A DNA stretch of 64,000 nucleotides from an uncultured Clostridia bacterium (lineage in GTDB: Bacteria > Bacillota > Clostridia > Saccharofermentanales > Saccharofermentanaceae), in NCBI GenBank assembly GCA_947167045.1, contig CAMVGO010000002.1, forward strand, positions 1 through 64,000, read 5' to 3'. Below, piece by piece: positions 26,196-35,415 of this stretch. The position numbers were made by a program, and so were the translations under genes. Numbering within the stretch: the first letter of the stretch is position 1; every line of letters begins with the position of its first letter. Under the pieces are notes generated by a model that was not told where the DNA came from, did no database searches, and worked only from the letters and a program-made list of their open reading frames with translations.

Positions 26196-27410
26196 ATGGA
26201 CAGCAAAGCCATGTACAACCTGACTTATGGTCTCTTTGTCCTGACTGCCAAAGAAGGCGGCAAAGACAACGGATGCATCGTCAATACCGTATCTCAGGTC
26301 ACGACGGAACCCAACAGGATCTGTGTTGCCGTAAACAAGCTGAACTACACGCATGACATGATCGTCCGGACAGGCGAGTTCAACGTGTCGATCCTGACAG
26401 AGGGTTCGAAGTTTGAGACTTACAAGCATTTCGGATTCCAGAGCGGAAAAGATACCGACAAGATGGAATCGTTCGACTTTAAGCGTGCGGCAAACGGTAT
26501 CGCATATATCGCGAAAGAGACGAATGCCTATCTGTCCGCAAAGGTTGTAAGCACGACGGATCTCGGAACGCATACGCTGTTCCTTGCAGACGTAATGGAC
26601 GGGGAGATCTTATCGGACGATCCTTCGGTCACTTATGCTTTTTACCAGAAATACATCAAGAAGAGACCCGCGGCGGCTGCTTCCGAGGCTCCGAAGAAAG
26701 GCTTCATCTGCACGGTCTGCGGATATATCTACGAAGGCGACACTCTGCCTTCCGATTTCATATGCCCGTGGTGCAAGCACGATGCGAGCTACTTCATACC
26801 CACCGGCGGAGAAGCGCCCGTTAAAGAAACAATAATAGAAAATACTATAACCAAAACGCAGGAGGAAACAAAAATGAGCAAGTACGCAGGCACACAGACA
26901 GAGAAGAACTTACAGGCTGCTTTCGCAGGTGAGTCACAGGCAAGGAATAAGTATACTTATTTCGCATCCAAGGCTAAGAAGGAAGGCTACGAGCAGATCG
27001 CAGCACTCTTCCTTAAGACTGCTGACAACGAGAAAGAGCATGCAAAGATGTGGTTCAAGGAGCTCGAGGGCATCGGCACGACAGCTGAGAACCTTGCAGC
27101 AGCTGCTGACGGCGAGAACTTCGAGTGGACAGACATGTACGAAGGCTTCGCAAAGACAGCTGAGGAAGAGGGCTTCCCGGCACTCGCAGCAAAGTTCAGA
27201 ATGGTCGGCGCCATCGAGAAGCATCACGAGGAAAGATACAGAGCTCTCCTTAAGAACGTTGAGGCTCAGGAAGTATTCGCAAAGAGCGAGGTCAAGGTTT
27301 GGGAGTGCAGGAACTGCGGTCACATCGTAGTCGGCGAGAAGGCTCCCGAGATCTGCCCTGTATGCGCTCATCCCCAGGCTTATTTCGAAGTCAACGCAGA
27401 GAACTACTGA
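26196..27410 (+). CDS. Flavin reductase-rubredoxin-rubrerythrin fusion
   Basis: 404 aa from ATG 26196 (AAAGGGG upstream). Residues 1-150 are a flavoredoxin-like flavin reductase ('[22 protein letters not shown]'). Residues about 168-200 are a rubredoxin (CTVCGY, CPWCKH). After a short linker comes rubrerythrin (from residue 227): the di-iron ligands lie in 'GESQARNKY', 'NEKEHAKMW', '[11 protein letters not shown]' and 'EKHHEERY', and a second rubredoxin-type site (CRNCG, CPVCAH) ends it. The first half equals Hrb of Moorella, which feeds electrons to a flavodiiron NO/O2 reductase. Rubrerythrin reduces hydrogen peroxide with electrons from rubredoxin. The fusion would link NAD(P)H-dependent reduction to peroxide removal in one chain. 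A strong internal start may also make rubrerythrin alone. Confidence 0.92.
   Translation: MDSKAMYNLTYGLFVLTAKEGGKDNGCIVNTVSQVTTEPNRICVAVNKLNYTHDMIVRTGEFNVSILTEGSKFETYKHFGFQSGKDTDKMESFDFKRAANGIAYIAKETNAYLSAKVVSTTDLGTHTLFLADVMDGEILSDDPSVTYAFYQKYIKKRPAAAASEAPKKGFICTVCGYIYEGDTLPSDFICPWCKHDASYFIPTGGEAPVKETIIENTITKTQEETKMSKYAGTQTEKNLQAAFAGESQARNKYTYFASKAKKEGYEQIAALFLKTADNEKEHAKMWFKELEGIGTTAENLAAAADGENFEWTDMYEGFAKTAEEEGFPALAAKFRMVGAIEKHHEERYRALLKNVEAQEVFAKSEVKVWECRNCGHIVVGEKAPEICPVCAHPQAYFEVNAENY
26861..26876 (+). promoter_or_regulatory. Internal ribosome binding site and start for rubrerythrin
   Basis: GGAGG (26861-26865) stands exactly eight bases before an in-frame ATG (26874), the first codon of the rubrerythrin part (MSKYAG). 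From here a 178-aa stand-alone rubrerythrin ending at 27410 would be made. There is no stop codon between the upstream flavin reductase/rubredoxin and this ATG. Confidence 0.7.
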
Positions 27411-27439
27411 TATCTCAGTTACAACTTAAGAACTTAAAG

Positions 27440-27474
27440 ACCGCTCCGGGCATGTGTACCCGGGGCGGTTTTTT
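27440..27474 (+). terminator. Rho-independent terminator after the redox fusion
   Basis: ACCGCTCCGGG (27440-27450) pairs with CCCGGGGCGGT (27459-27469), one G-T pair, followed by six T. It is 30 bp past the stop codon, and explains why an in-frame extension of the next gene back to 27299 is not real. Confidence 0.92.
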
Positions 27475-27664
27475 GTGGCCATTGAAGGAACGGATCATTT
27501 GCCGCCCGGGCGATCCGGAAATGGCGGGATCACGGGAAAAATGGTACAAACGGGTGATATTAATTTCTGTTGTAATCCATTATTATTTCAATTATATTTT
27601 ATTAGTGCTTCAGGCCGGCAGTGTTTTCAGCTGCAAACAGACCTCGATCGAAAAGGAGACTGAT

Positions 27665-29704
27665 ATGGGTAACAGGAGATTGGAAAAATGTGCCGGCAAA
27701 GCCGCCACAGCGTTTTTATCTGCATCAATGTTCGTCACGTTACTGCCGAATGTGCTTGGAAACGGCACGGTACTGGCGTATGAGAGTAAGGATCAGGATA
27801 ATACTTTCCTGGGGGTTTCGGGTATATCAAATCCGGAGGCTCCGAAGGATAACAGGGGCTGGACGGGCAACTATGTATATTTCGGAATGTATGACAGCGT
27901 ACCGATCAAATTCCGTGTGCTGCAGAAAGATTCCCAGGTTTATTCTTCCAGAAAATCCCTGTTCCTGGACAGCGATCTCCCTTTGTTCGACATGAAGTTC
28001 GATGACGATGATGCTTCGAAATCATGGAAGGAAAGCGATGTACGGAAATACCTCAACGATGAATTCCTGTATTATGCATTTACTGATACGGATATCAATG
28101 CCATCTTAAAGAGTAGCGGCAACGGAAAAGTCTCTTACGGACAGGGATCGTTCCATAAATATATGTATGGTTCACCGGTTTCTGTTGATGATAAGTTGTT
28201 CCTTCTCGATGCGGGTGAATTAACAAACACTGCATACGGGTATTCATCTGATGACGGCTGGGATTATGAAGAACTGTCGGATCTGGATTCTCCTTATGGT
28301 TGTGCTTCTCATAAAGTTACAACCCGGTTAAAGTACTACTCATCCGGAGAAGCATACTGGATGCGTTCATCCTCAAGAATGTTTTCCCAAAATGCCGGGT
28401 ACGTCCATAAGAGCGGAGTTTTGGCAACTTGTAATGCCGGCAGCAATTATAATGGCGTTGCACCTGCATTAAACATCGACCAGAGTTATATTATCTTTTC
28501 TTCCAGGACCGGAGAGATAGCAGACGATTTCAAGCTTACTTTACTTGACAATAAGCTCAATATCGCACTTCAGAACGGACTTGCCTGTGATACAGACGGC
28601 GCCGGAAACGTAACTGTCCCGTTCGCCATCTCAGGATCGCATTCGTCCGATGTCAACAGAGTATCCGTACTGATCCTCGATAAGGAATATACGGCAGGCA
28701 ACACCAACGGGGCTAAGATCCTCTACTACGATTCCATTGCCGAAGAATTCGCCAAGAAGGACACCGGCTCCTTTAAATTCCCCTCATCTCTGGATCCCGA
28801 AAAATGGGGAAAGGACTACCATGTGTATATCCTTGCTGAGATGGCATGCGCTGAATATCTTACTGATTATGCGAGCAGACCGGTCGAGATATCTTCGCCC
28901 TTCAAGCCTGTTCACAGAAACGAATGGGTCGAAGCAGACGGCATCTGGCATTACTATGACGGCGACGGAAACATGGTCAAAGGCGGCTGGTATGAGATCA
29001 AGAAGGTCTGGTATTACTTCAATGCTGACGGCGACATGATGACTGACTGGCAGCAGATCGGCGGCTCATGGTATTACCTGGGCAGCGACGGTGCCATGAG
29101 GACAGGCTGGAAGCAGATCGGCGGTAAGTGGTATTACTTCAAGAGCAACGGTGTCATGGTAACCGGCTGGCAACAGATCGGCGGCAAGTGGTATTACTTT
29201 AACACCAGCGGCGTAATGCAGAACGGCTGGCAGCAGATCAGCGGCAAGTGGTACTTCTTTGACGGTAACGGCATCATGCAGACAGGCTGGTACGCGAGCG
29301 GCAGTTCCTGGTATTACCTCGGTACCGACGGTGTGATGGTGACAGGCTGGAAGGAGATCGGCGGTTCCTGGTATTACTTCAACAGCAAGGGCATCATGCA
29401 GAAAAACTGGCAGCAGATCAGCGGTAAATGGTATTACTTTAACGACAGCGGCGCGATGCAGACGGGTCTTACTAAGATCGGCGGCACAACGTACTACTTC
29501 AAGGCTGACGGCACGATGGCAACTGGCTGGGTTGAGATCAGCGGTTCGTGGTACTATTTCGAGTCCTCCGGCGCAATGCATACCGGATGGCTGGAGTCAG
29601 GCGGAAAGACATATTACTTCAAGGCTGACGGCAAGATGGTCACCGGATGGATCGAGATCGACGGCGTCTGGCACCGCTTCAACGACAAGGGCGAGAAGTA
29701 TTAA
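27665..29704 (+). CDS. Secreted DUF6273-type protein with 13 choline-binding repeats
   Basis: 679 aa from ATG 27665 (GGAG six bases upstream). Signal peptide in the first 40 residues. Residues about 55-250 match the DUF6273 type seen in many Clostridia: 'VYFGMYDSVPIKFRVLQKD', 'FLDSDLPLF', 'YLNDEF', and a late 'YWMRSS'. A 150-residue beta region follows. From about residue 417 there are thirteen 20-residue CW_binding repeats of the pattern GWxxIxGxWYYFxxxGxMxT, which in pneumococci bind choline on teichoic acids and in other bacteria bind glucans. No catalytic motif seen, so a surface adhesin or wall-attached binding protein is the best guess. Confidence 0.9.
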   Translation: MGNRRLEKCAGKAATAFLSASMFVTLLPNVLGNGTVLAYESKDQDNTFLGVSGISNPEAPKDNRGWTGNYVYFGMYDSVPIKFRVLQKDSQVYSSRKSLFLDSDLPLFDMKFDDDDASKSWKESDVRKYLNDEFLYYAFTDTDINAILKSSGNGKVSYGQGSFHKYMYGSPVSVDDKLFLLDAGELTNTAYGYSSDDGWDYEELSDLDSPYGCASHKVTTRLKYYSSGEAYWMRSSSRMFSQNAGYVHKSGVLATCNAGSNYNGVAPALNIDQSYIIFSSRTGEIADDFKLTLLDNKLNIALQNGLACDTDGAGNVTVPFAISGSHSSDVNRVSVLILDKEYTAGNTNGAKILYYDSIAEEFAKKDTGSFKFPSSLDPEKWGKDYHVYILAEMACAEYLTDYASRPVEISSPFKPVHRNEWVEADGIWHYYDGDGNMVKGGWYEIKKVWYYFNADGDMMTDWQQIGGSWYYLGSDGAMRTGWKQIGGKWYYFKSNGVMVTGWQQIGGKWYYFNTSGVMQNGWQQISGKWYFFDGNGIMQTGWYASGSSWYYLGTDGVMVTGWKEIGGSWYYFNSKGIMQKNWQQISGKWYYFNDSGAMQTGLTKIGGTTYYFKADGTMATGWVEISGSWYYFESSGAMHTGWLESGGKTYYFKADGKMVTGWIEIDGVWHRFNDKGEKY

Positions 29705-29733
29705 GGTCTCAGATTAATAAGATTAATGTACAG

Positions 29734-29759
29734 GGCTGTCTCAGGTGAGGCAGCCAGTT
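29734..29759 (+). terminator. Terminator after the choline-binding protein gene
   Basis: GGCTGTCTC (29734-29742) pairs with GAGGCAGCC (29747-29755), loop of four bases, followed by a T-rich stretch. Confidence 0.75.
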
Positions 29760-29792
29760 TATTTCTGCAAAAGGTTCCTGCAGACGGATTGA

Positions 29793-29903
29793 ATTTATTC
29801 GGCAAAGATTCGGCTATGCCTTATTTTTGCTAGTTTTTTCTAAGCTGATGCTTGAAAAATACGGCAAATGATTCGGCAGTGCCGCATAGTTGCCGAATTA
29901 AAT
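29793..29903. repeat. Long imperfect inverted repeat in a convergent spacer
   Basis: ATTTATTCGGCAA (29793-29805) is inverted at 29890-29903 (TTGCCGAATTAAAT) with one inserted base. The interval between contains further copies of ttcggc and gccg words. The 424-bp spacer 29705-30128 has no gene. Confidence 0.65.
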
Positions 29904-29925
29904 CCGGCTTATGTGTCTGACTTGA

Positions 29926-30053
29926 AAAAGCAGGCTGAAACCTCGGCTGTAGCCGGGCTTTTAGCCGGGTTTTCGGGGCGAAAATAATCAAAAGCAGGCA
30001 AAAAACCAGGCGGGCACCGAGTTTTTAGCCGGGTTTTATAACCGCTTCGCAGG
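29926..30053. repeat. 64-bp tandem duplication, diverged
   Basis: AAAAGCAGGC recurs at 29926 and 29990, and TTTTAGCCGGGTTTT recurs at 29959 and 30023, both with a 64-bp offset. The parts between have diverged. It sits between two converging transcription units. Confidence 0.75.
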
Positions 30054-30128
30054 CAGCCCTTATTGTGTCTGCTTAAGTGTGGCGGAGATCAGCAGTGATA
30101 ATCAGCAGAGGTGGTCAGACGATTCCCG

Positions 30129-32858
30129 TCACTTCTCCATGTACAGCAGTCCGAATGTGCCGGCGCCGCAGTTGACCGCGATGGCAGGGGAGGCCTGCTT
30201 GAAGTAGATCTCATCGAAATGCATGCGCTTCTCGATCTGCTCGCGGATCCAGTCCAGATCGTGCTTGTTAATGCCGACGTAGGTTACGAAGAGAACTCTC
30301 GTGTCGATGGACGCGCCGCGGTTCAGGACGGAGCTGATGTATGCTTTCCAGGCCTTTTCCCTTGAGCCAAAGTAGGACATGCCTACGCCCATCTTACCTT
30401 TGCGCAGGACGAGGATGGGGCGCACCATGAGCGACTTGACGATGTTGGCGGTACCGTTGCCGACCTGGCCGGCGCGTGCGAGGAAGTCAAGATTGTCTAC
30501 TATGAAGCTCGTATGGATCTTCTTCTTTACGACTTCGAGATCCTTGATGATCTCTTCGGGCGTAAGACCTGCTTCGGCCATCCTGCATGCTTCTATCGCG
30601 AGAAGACCCTGGCCGCTCGACAGGTGCGCGGAATCGATTACGAAAACGTTGTCGAAAGACTTCGACGCATCGAGTGCGGGCTTATATCCGCTGTGCTCGA
30701 TCTTGCTCGAGATCGAGACGTGGACGATGTTGTTTGAGTATGAAAGCTGCTTTGCGAAGAACTCCTCGACCTCTCTTACCGTAGGCCCCTGAGGCAGGAC
30801 GATATGGTTCGGATCTTCCATATACTTGAGAACGCCCAGCGTCTCTATCTCCTTGCCGTCCTTGAAGATGCCTTCTTCCGTGTGGACCTTGTGGGGGAGG
30901 ACAGCAATGCCGTACTTCTCGATGATCTCGGGTGAGAGGTCGGCAACGCTCTCCGTGGTAATGACGATGCTCTTACGCTTCTTGGCGCCCTTCATCCAGG
31001 AGATGGACTCCTCGGCGATCTCGCTCCTGTTGCCGGTAATCTTGACGATCTCCTTCGGCAGGTGGTTGTAGAGCTCGTTTTCGAGTGCCTCGCCGCTAAC
31101 GGGCTTGGCAAGGTATCCGTCGAAATTCTCGCGGGCATAGAGCGCGCGGTTCTCCTCATCGGCATTGGCCGTGAGGATGACGATGGCCGATTCACGGCAT
31201 CTTCCGCCTGTCTGCTCCTTGATCCTTCTTCTGCACTCGACGCCGTCCATTTCGGGCATCAGGTGATCCATGAAGATCACGTCGTACTTGATGTTAAGAG
31301 TTTTTCTCAATGCTTCAACGCCGCTCGAAGCCGTATCGATACGGACCTTGGTGTCGCGCAGGAGCTTGCTGACGACCATGAGGTTGGCCTCGTTGTCGTC
31401 GACGACCAGGATCCTCGCCTGGGGTGCTTCGAACTTGGGAAGGTATTCCTTCTTGCGTCCCGCGGTGCTGCCCGCCTTTGTAAAGTCGTAGTTGCCGACG
31501 GAGCCCTCTCTTTCGACGCGCTGGGGGATCTCGATGATGAACGTAGATCCCTTCTTGTAAACGCTGTTTACGGTGATCTTACCGCCCATGAGGTCGACCA
31601 GCTGCTTAACGATCGAGAGTCCCAGACCGGTACCTTCGATGTGCTTGGTGACTGTCTCGTCGACTCTCTTGAATGCCGAGAAGAGGTAGGGGATGTCTTC
31701 TGACTTGATGCCGATGCCGGTGTCGGAGACCATGTAGATCATGTTGCAGGTCTTGTCTTCCTTCATCTCGCACTGGACAGTCAGGGATACCGAACCTTCC
31801 TTGGTGTACTTGATCGCGTTGTTGATGACATTGATGAGTATCTGCTTGATGCGGACTTCATCGCCGACGAGCTCCGCGGGGATCTCGGGTGATACGTCCA
31901 CGTTGAATTCGAGCTTCTTGTCTTTTGCTCTGATCCAGAGCATGCCGACGATGTCTGAGAGCATGTCGCCGGTGTGATAGGGCTCTATCAGGAGCTGCAT
32001 GCTTCCGGACTGGAACTTGCTCATGTCGAGGATATCGTTGATGAGATTGAGGAGGAGCTTGCCCGCAGCCTTGATGTTGACTGCGTCTTCCACTACTTCC
32101 TCGCTGACATCTTCTCTGAGGATCATCTCGTTGAGACCGATAATGGTGTTGATGGGCGTTCTGATCTCGTGGCTCATGTTGGAGAAGAAGCTGTTCTGCG
32201 ACTTGTTCAGCATGACGATTTCTTTACGCTGGCGCTCGGCAGTTACGAGCTGTTCGTTGAGCCTGAATCTCGTGTAGGACATGATGATGCCCATTACGAC
32301 CTGGAAGACTGAGAAGATGGTGAAGTTGGCGAGCTCGTTCGGTTCGATCGCGCCGTTGGAGACCATGTAGAACATGAATGACGCCATCGCAGCGTTGGAG
32401 AGCAGCGCGATGATGACATATGCTATCGGGTTGAAATAGACGCAGAGCGGGACTACCAGCGCAACGGTCATGAACAGCGTGGTGTCCAGTGTGCCGCGTG
32501 CGAGGGAGTTGACGATGACGAGCGATATGACCCACAGGTATAGCGAGATGCCCATGAAGTGATTGAGGACGTATACGGTGCGGTATCTGGTCTCATAGTC
32601 CTTCATGGCGTGATGGACGCCGAACATCCAGACGAGTACGACGACGAGGAGCCAGAGGTAGCATATCTGGTGGTAAAGTACTGTCGTGCCGCCGAAATAG
32701 GGCGGGTAAACGAATGTGAGCGTCATGAAGATGACCGCAGCGAGGAACGCAAGGATCATGGTGACGCGGGTAGGTCCGACGGATTCATAGTAAGCCGACT
32801 TGATCGCTTCAGGATCGTTGCTCGAAGGCTTGAAAAGATATCTCAATATGTCTCTCAT
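30129..32858 (-). CDS. Hybrid histidine kinase-receiver-DegV fusion
   Basis: 909 aa. About six membrane helices (33-196), a coiled linker, HisKA with phospho-accepting His230 ('NMSHEIRTPIN'), HATPase with N-box 'NNAIKYT' (347-352), 'SDTGIG' and 'GTGLGLS', and a receiver (481-602) with phospho-accepting Asp531. Residues about 627-909 are a DegV domain: 'IVITTESVADLSPEI' at its start, 'HVSISSKIEHSGYKPALDA' and 'FIVDNLDFLARAGQVG' are family motifs. DegV/FakB proteins bind fatty acids and present them to the kinase FakA. I know no common kinase of this architecture. The start codon overlaps the stop of the preceding hybrid kinase gene (ATGA). A DegV-only product from an internal ATG (GAGGAG 12 bases upstream) is possible but weak. 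Confidence 0.92.
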   Translation of the reverse strand: MRDILRYLFKPSSNDPEAIKSAYYESVGPTRVTMILAFLAAVIFMTLTFVYPPYFGGTTVLYHQICYLWLLVVVLVWMFGVHHAMKDYETRYRTVYVLNHFMGISLYLWVISLVIVNSLARGTLDTTLFMTVALVVPLCVYFNPIAYVIIALLSNAAMASFMFYMVSNGAIEPNELANFTIFSVFQVVMGIIMSYTRFRLNEQLVTAERQRKEIVMLNKSQNSFFSNMSHEIRTPINTIIGLNEMILREDVSEEVVEDAVNIKAAGKLLLNLINDILDMSKFQSGSMQLLIEPYHTGDMLSDIVGMLWIRAKDKKLEFNVDVSPEIPAELVGDEVRIKQILINVINNAIKYTKEGSVSLTVQCEMKEDKTCNMIYMVSDTGIGIKSEDIPYLFSAFKRVDETVTKHIEGTGLGLSIVKQLVDLMGGKITVNSVYKKGSTFIIEIPQRVEREGSVGNYDFTKAGSTAGRKKEYLPKFEAPQARILVVDDNEANLMVVSKLLRDTKVRIDTASSGVEALRKTLNIKYDVIFMDHLMPEMDGVECRRRIKEQTGGRCRESAIVILTANADEENRALYARENFDGYLAKPVSGEALENELYNHLPKEIVKITGNRSEIAEESISWMKGAKKRKSIVITTESVADLSPEIIEKYGIAVLPHKVHTEEGIFKDGKEIETLGVLKYMEDPNHIVLPQGPTVREVEEFFAKQLSYSNNIVHVSISSKIEHSGYKPALDASKSFDNVFVIDSAHLSSGQGLLAIEACRMAEAGLTPEEIIKDLEVVKKKIHTSFIVDNLDFLARAGQVGNGTANIVKSLMVRPILVLRKGKMGVGMSYFGSREKAWKAYISSVLNRGASIDTRVLFVTYVGINKHDLDWIREQIEKRMHFDEIYFKQASPAIAVNCGAGTFGLLYMEK

Positions 32859-35410
32859 ACCTTATCACCTCCGTTGCTCTCGGGTTCAAACTCGAAGACT
32901 TCATCCTCTTCGTCGTCGGAAAGGAGCAGTTCCTTTATGTCCGCCGTGACGCGGTTGTAGTCCATGAGCATCTGTTCATGATTATCGAGGATGTATTCCT
33001 CGTTGTCTTCTTTCGCTGCCTGCTCCAGAGCTTTCGCCTTCTCGGACAGCGCGGCTATGCCAATCATCTTTGAAGTGCTCTTCAGGGCATGAACGAGTAT
33101 CTCATAGTTATGCCAGTCGCGTACGGAGTAATAGTTCTTCATTGCAGCCATCTTGTCGGCGCTCTCTGTTGCGAACTGGATGAGGAGCGACCTGTAGAAG
33201 TCGACGTCGCCCACGCAGTAGCTGATGCCTGCGACGGTGTCGATGCCGCTCTTTTTGAGCTCCTCCATCGGATCCTTCTCCGCAGCCGGTTTGGAAGATG
33301 CCTCCTGCGGGATCTCGTCTTTTACCGATGTTTCCTCTTCCGCTATCTCGCTCGCATCGACGAACGATATTGAGGATTTAGGGAGGACCTGCTTCAATAC
33401 GCGCTCGAGCTCCTCGATCTCGACAGGCTTGCTTACGAAGCCGTCGAAGCCTTCCTTAAGGAACATCTGCTTTGCTGAGCTCATGGCATTCGCGGTGAGT
33501 GCCACGACAGGTATGGAGCCGTTTAATCCGGCGACGTCGGTCCTTATCCTCTTCATTGCTTCGACGCCGTCCATGCCGCTCATCATGTGGTCCATGAATA
33601 TGATGTCGAAAACCTTTTCACGGCAGATGTCGATCGATTCCTGACCGGATGAGGCGGTGTAGACCTTCATGCCGTATCTTCCGAAGATACTCTTTGCAAC
33701 GACCAGGTTCATGGATTCATCGTCAACGACGAGAGCTCTTACGCCGTCGCAGCGGAGCTTCTTGACGTTCTCTTCCTTGGTGCCGACGGTGGAGTTCAGT
33801 ATGGATACGACAGGGAAGCAGTAGAAGGGCTTCTCGAGTATCTTAACGTGCGTGTTCTTGGGAAGGATCATTCCTTCGTTAGCGACGACGGCAACGACCA
33901 TCTCTTTCGCGAGTTCCTCAATGAGGTCGACGTTGTCGTTGTATTCTTCTTCCGCGATGAACAGGTGCGTCAGATGAACGGAGTTCTTGAGGAGTTTCAG
34001 GTTTTCAGCGTTGTTAACGCGGTGCATCTGGACTCCTAAACCCTTAACTATGTTGAGTACCATTGAGTTGTAGTAGTCTCTGACTGCCGGATTCTCGTAT
34101 TTCTCGAAATGCAGGAACGCGCCGAGGCAGAGCTTGTCGGGTGCGGCAACGGACATGCAGCTCAAAGGATCGACGATCCTCTGCGGAATGCTGACGGTGA
34201 CCGTGGTGCCGATGTCGGGCTTGCTGTTGATCGTCATGAAGCCGCCCAGGAGTGAGACGAAGCCTGATGCTATCGCAAGTCCAAGACCAAGACCGCCGCC
34301 CTGGCGGGAACGTCCGGAATCAGCCTGATAGAAGCTGTCGTAGACCTTCTCGAGTTCGTATTCGGTCATGCCCTTGCCGGTATCGGTGACTTCGATGTTG
34401 AGGTTAAGTCCGTACTCATGCTTGGCTGCCGTGATCCTTACGTAAACGCCGCCTTTCTGCGTGTACTTGAGACCGTTGGTGATGAGCGCCTTCAAAACTT
34501 TCTTGAGCTTGGCAACGTCGGAATTCATTACCGCCGGGATCGAGGGATCGACGTCGATGATGAGCTCAACATTCTTGGATTTATACTGCTTTACGTCAGT
34601 GACGAGATCGTGGAGAACGGAAGAGAGCATGTAGTCTTCATTGTTGCAGACTGCCTTCTTACGGTCGATCTCGGAATAGTCGAGGATGTCGCTTATCTGC
34701 TCTGCGACCTTGCGTCCGGAGTCCCTTACCGCTATCAGATCGTGCTGTATCTCGCGGTTCTTGGACTTGTCGATGGCAAGGCTCGTAAGACCGATGATGG
34801 CATTTACCGGAGTCCTCAGTTCGTGAGAGACGTTTGCGAGGAAATCGTTGAGACGCTCAGTCGCTTCCTTGAGCTGTTCGACCTCGTCATTGGAACTGCT
34901 GAGGACCTGAAGCCATCTGTCGATTATCGTTTTCGCGAACCTGCCGATGAAGTAGACCATGCAGAGGTGGAGGATGATGCGCGTTATCATGAGAGCGTCG
35001 AAGGTCTCGCCGCCGATTATCAGCATCACGATCTCGTAGATCATCGTGACATAGTAGGTGAACTGGCAGAGCGTGATGAGGGGCTTTTTGCCGGTCATGA
35101 TGTTGAGCGTGATAATCGCGGACATTACGATAGCGAGATCGAACGTGCTCGTATCGTGGATGCCGTAGAAGAAGAAACATCCCATCATCAGGATCGCATA
35201 GATCCAGATGCGGATGTTCGCGGGCGTGTTATGCCTTATGTGGAGCGTCCAGGCTACGATGACACCGACGAAGATGAGCAGTATCGCCCATTTTTCCCAA
35301 CCCATGAGAAATGATTCGGCTATCAGTATCATGGAAAAGATAGTGTAACTTACAAGAAGCGTCAGGTGGGAGGACTGAAACATATCTTTGATGTCGGTTG
35401 TCGTAGTCAT
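32855..35410 (-). CDS. Hybrid histidine kinase with receiver and Hpt domains
   Basis: 851 aa. Five or six membrane helices (about 18-158) and a short linker lead to HisKA with His196 ('NVSHELRTPVN'), HATPase ('TNGLKYT' 311-317, 'VTDTGKGM', 'GLGLGLA'), a degenerate receiver-like segment (about 425-545), a true receiver (about 557-676, Asp607) and a C-terminal Hpt domain (about 733-835) with His774 in 'HALKSTSKMIG'. The four-step relay His-Asp-His therefore lies in one protein, and the Hpt could pass phosphate to receivers in the neighbouring proteins. Five bases after the c-di-GMP protein gene and overlapping the next gene, so one operon. Signal unknown; no extracellular sensor domain. Confidence 0.93.
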   Translation of the reverse strand: MTTTTDIKDMFQSSHLTLLVSYTIFSMILIAESFLMGWEKWAILLIFVGVIVAWTLHIRHNTPANIRIWIYAILMMGCFFFYGIHDTSTFDLAIVMSAIITLNIMTGKKPLITLCQFTYYVTMIYEIVMLIIGGETFDALMITRIILHLCMVYFIGRFAKTIIDRWLQVLSSSNDEVEQLKEATERLNDFLANVSHELRTPVNAIIGLTSLAIDKSKNREIQHDLIAVRDSGRKVAEQISDILDYSEIDRKKAVCNNEDYMLSSVLHDLVTDVKQYKSKNVELIIDVDPSIPAVMNSDVAKLKKVLKALITNGLKYTQKGGVYVRITAAKHEYGLNLNIEVTDTGKGMTEYELEKVYDSFYQADSGRSRQGGGLGLGLAIASGFVSLLGGFMTINSKPDIGTTVTVSIPQRIVDPLSCMSVAAPDKLCLGAFLHFEKYENPAVRDYYNSMVLNIVKGLGVQMHRVNNAENLKLLKNSVHLTHLFIAEEEYNDNVDLIEELAKEMVVAVVANEGMILPKNTHVKILEKPFYCFPVVSILNSTVGTKEENVKKLRCDGVRALVVDDESMNLVVAKSIFGRYGMKVYTASSGQESIDICREKVFDIIFMDHMMSGMDGVEAMKRIRTDVAGLNGSIPVVALTANAMSSAKQMFLKEGFDGFVSKPVEIEELERVLKQVLPKSSISFVDASEIAEEETSVKDEIPQEASSKPAAEKDPMEELKKSGIDTVAGISYCVGDVDFYRSLLIQFATESADKMAAMKNYYSVRDWHNYEILVHALKSTSKMIGIAALSEKAKALEQAAKEDNEEYILDNHEQMLMDYNRVTADIKELLLSDDEEDEVFEFEPESNGGDKV

Positions 35411-35415
35411 AAGGA

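Noticed and set aside
27299..27664. N-terminal extension of the choline-binding protein
   Set aside because: It reads through the rubrerythrin end and its terminator; ATG 27665 has a ribosome binding site and a signal peptide.
28910..29700. DNA tandem repeat as a mobile or satellite element
   Set aside because: The 60-bp period is explained by thirteen 20-residue CW_binding repeats in the protein.
30129..31000. DegV as a separate gene
   Set aside because: The reading frame is continuous from the receiver, and the only internal ATG with a GAGGAG has 12-base spacing.
34418..35314. Plus-strand ORF of 298 codons inside the hybrid kinase gene
   Set aside because: Antisense to membrane and HisKA codons; residues are biased to Asp, Val and Arg with no motif.
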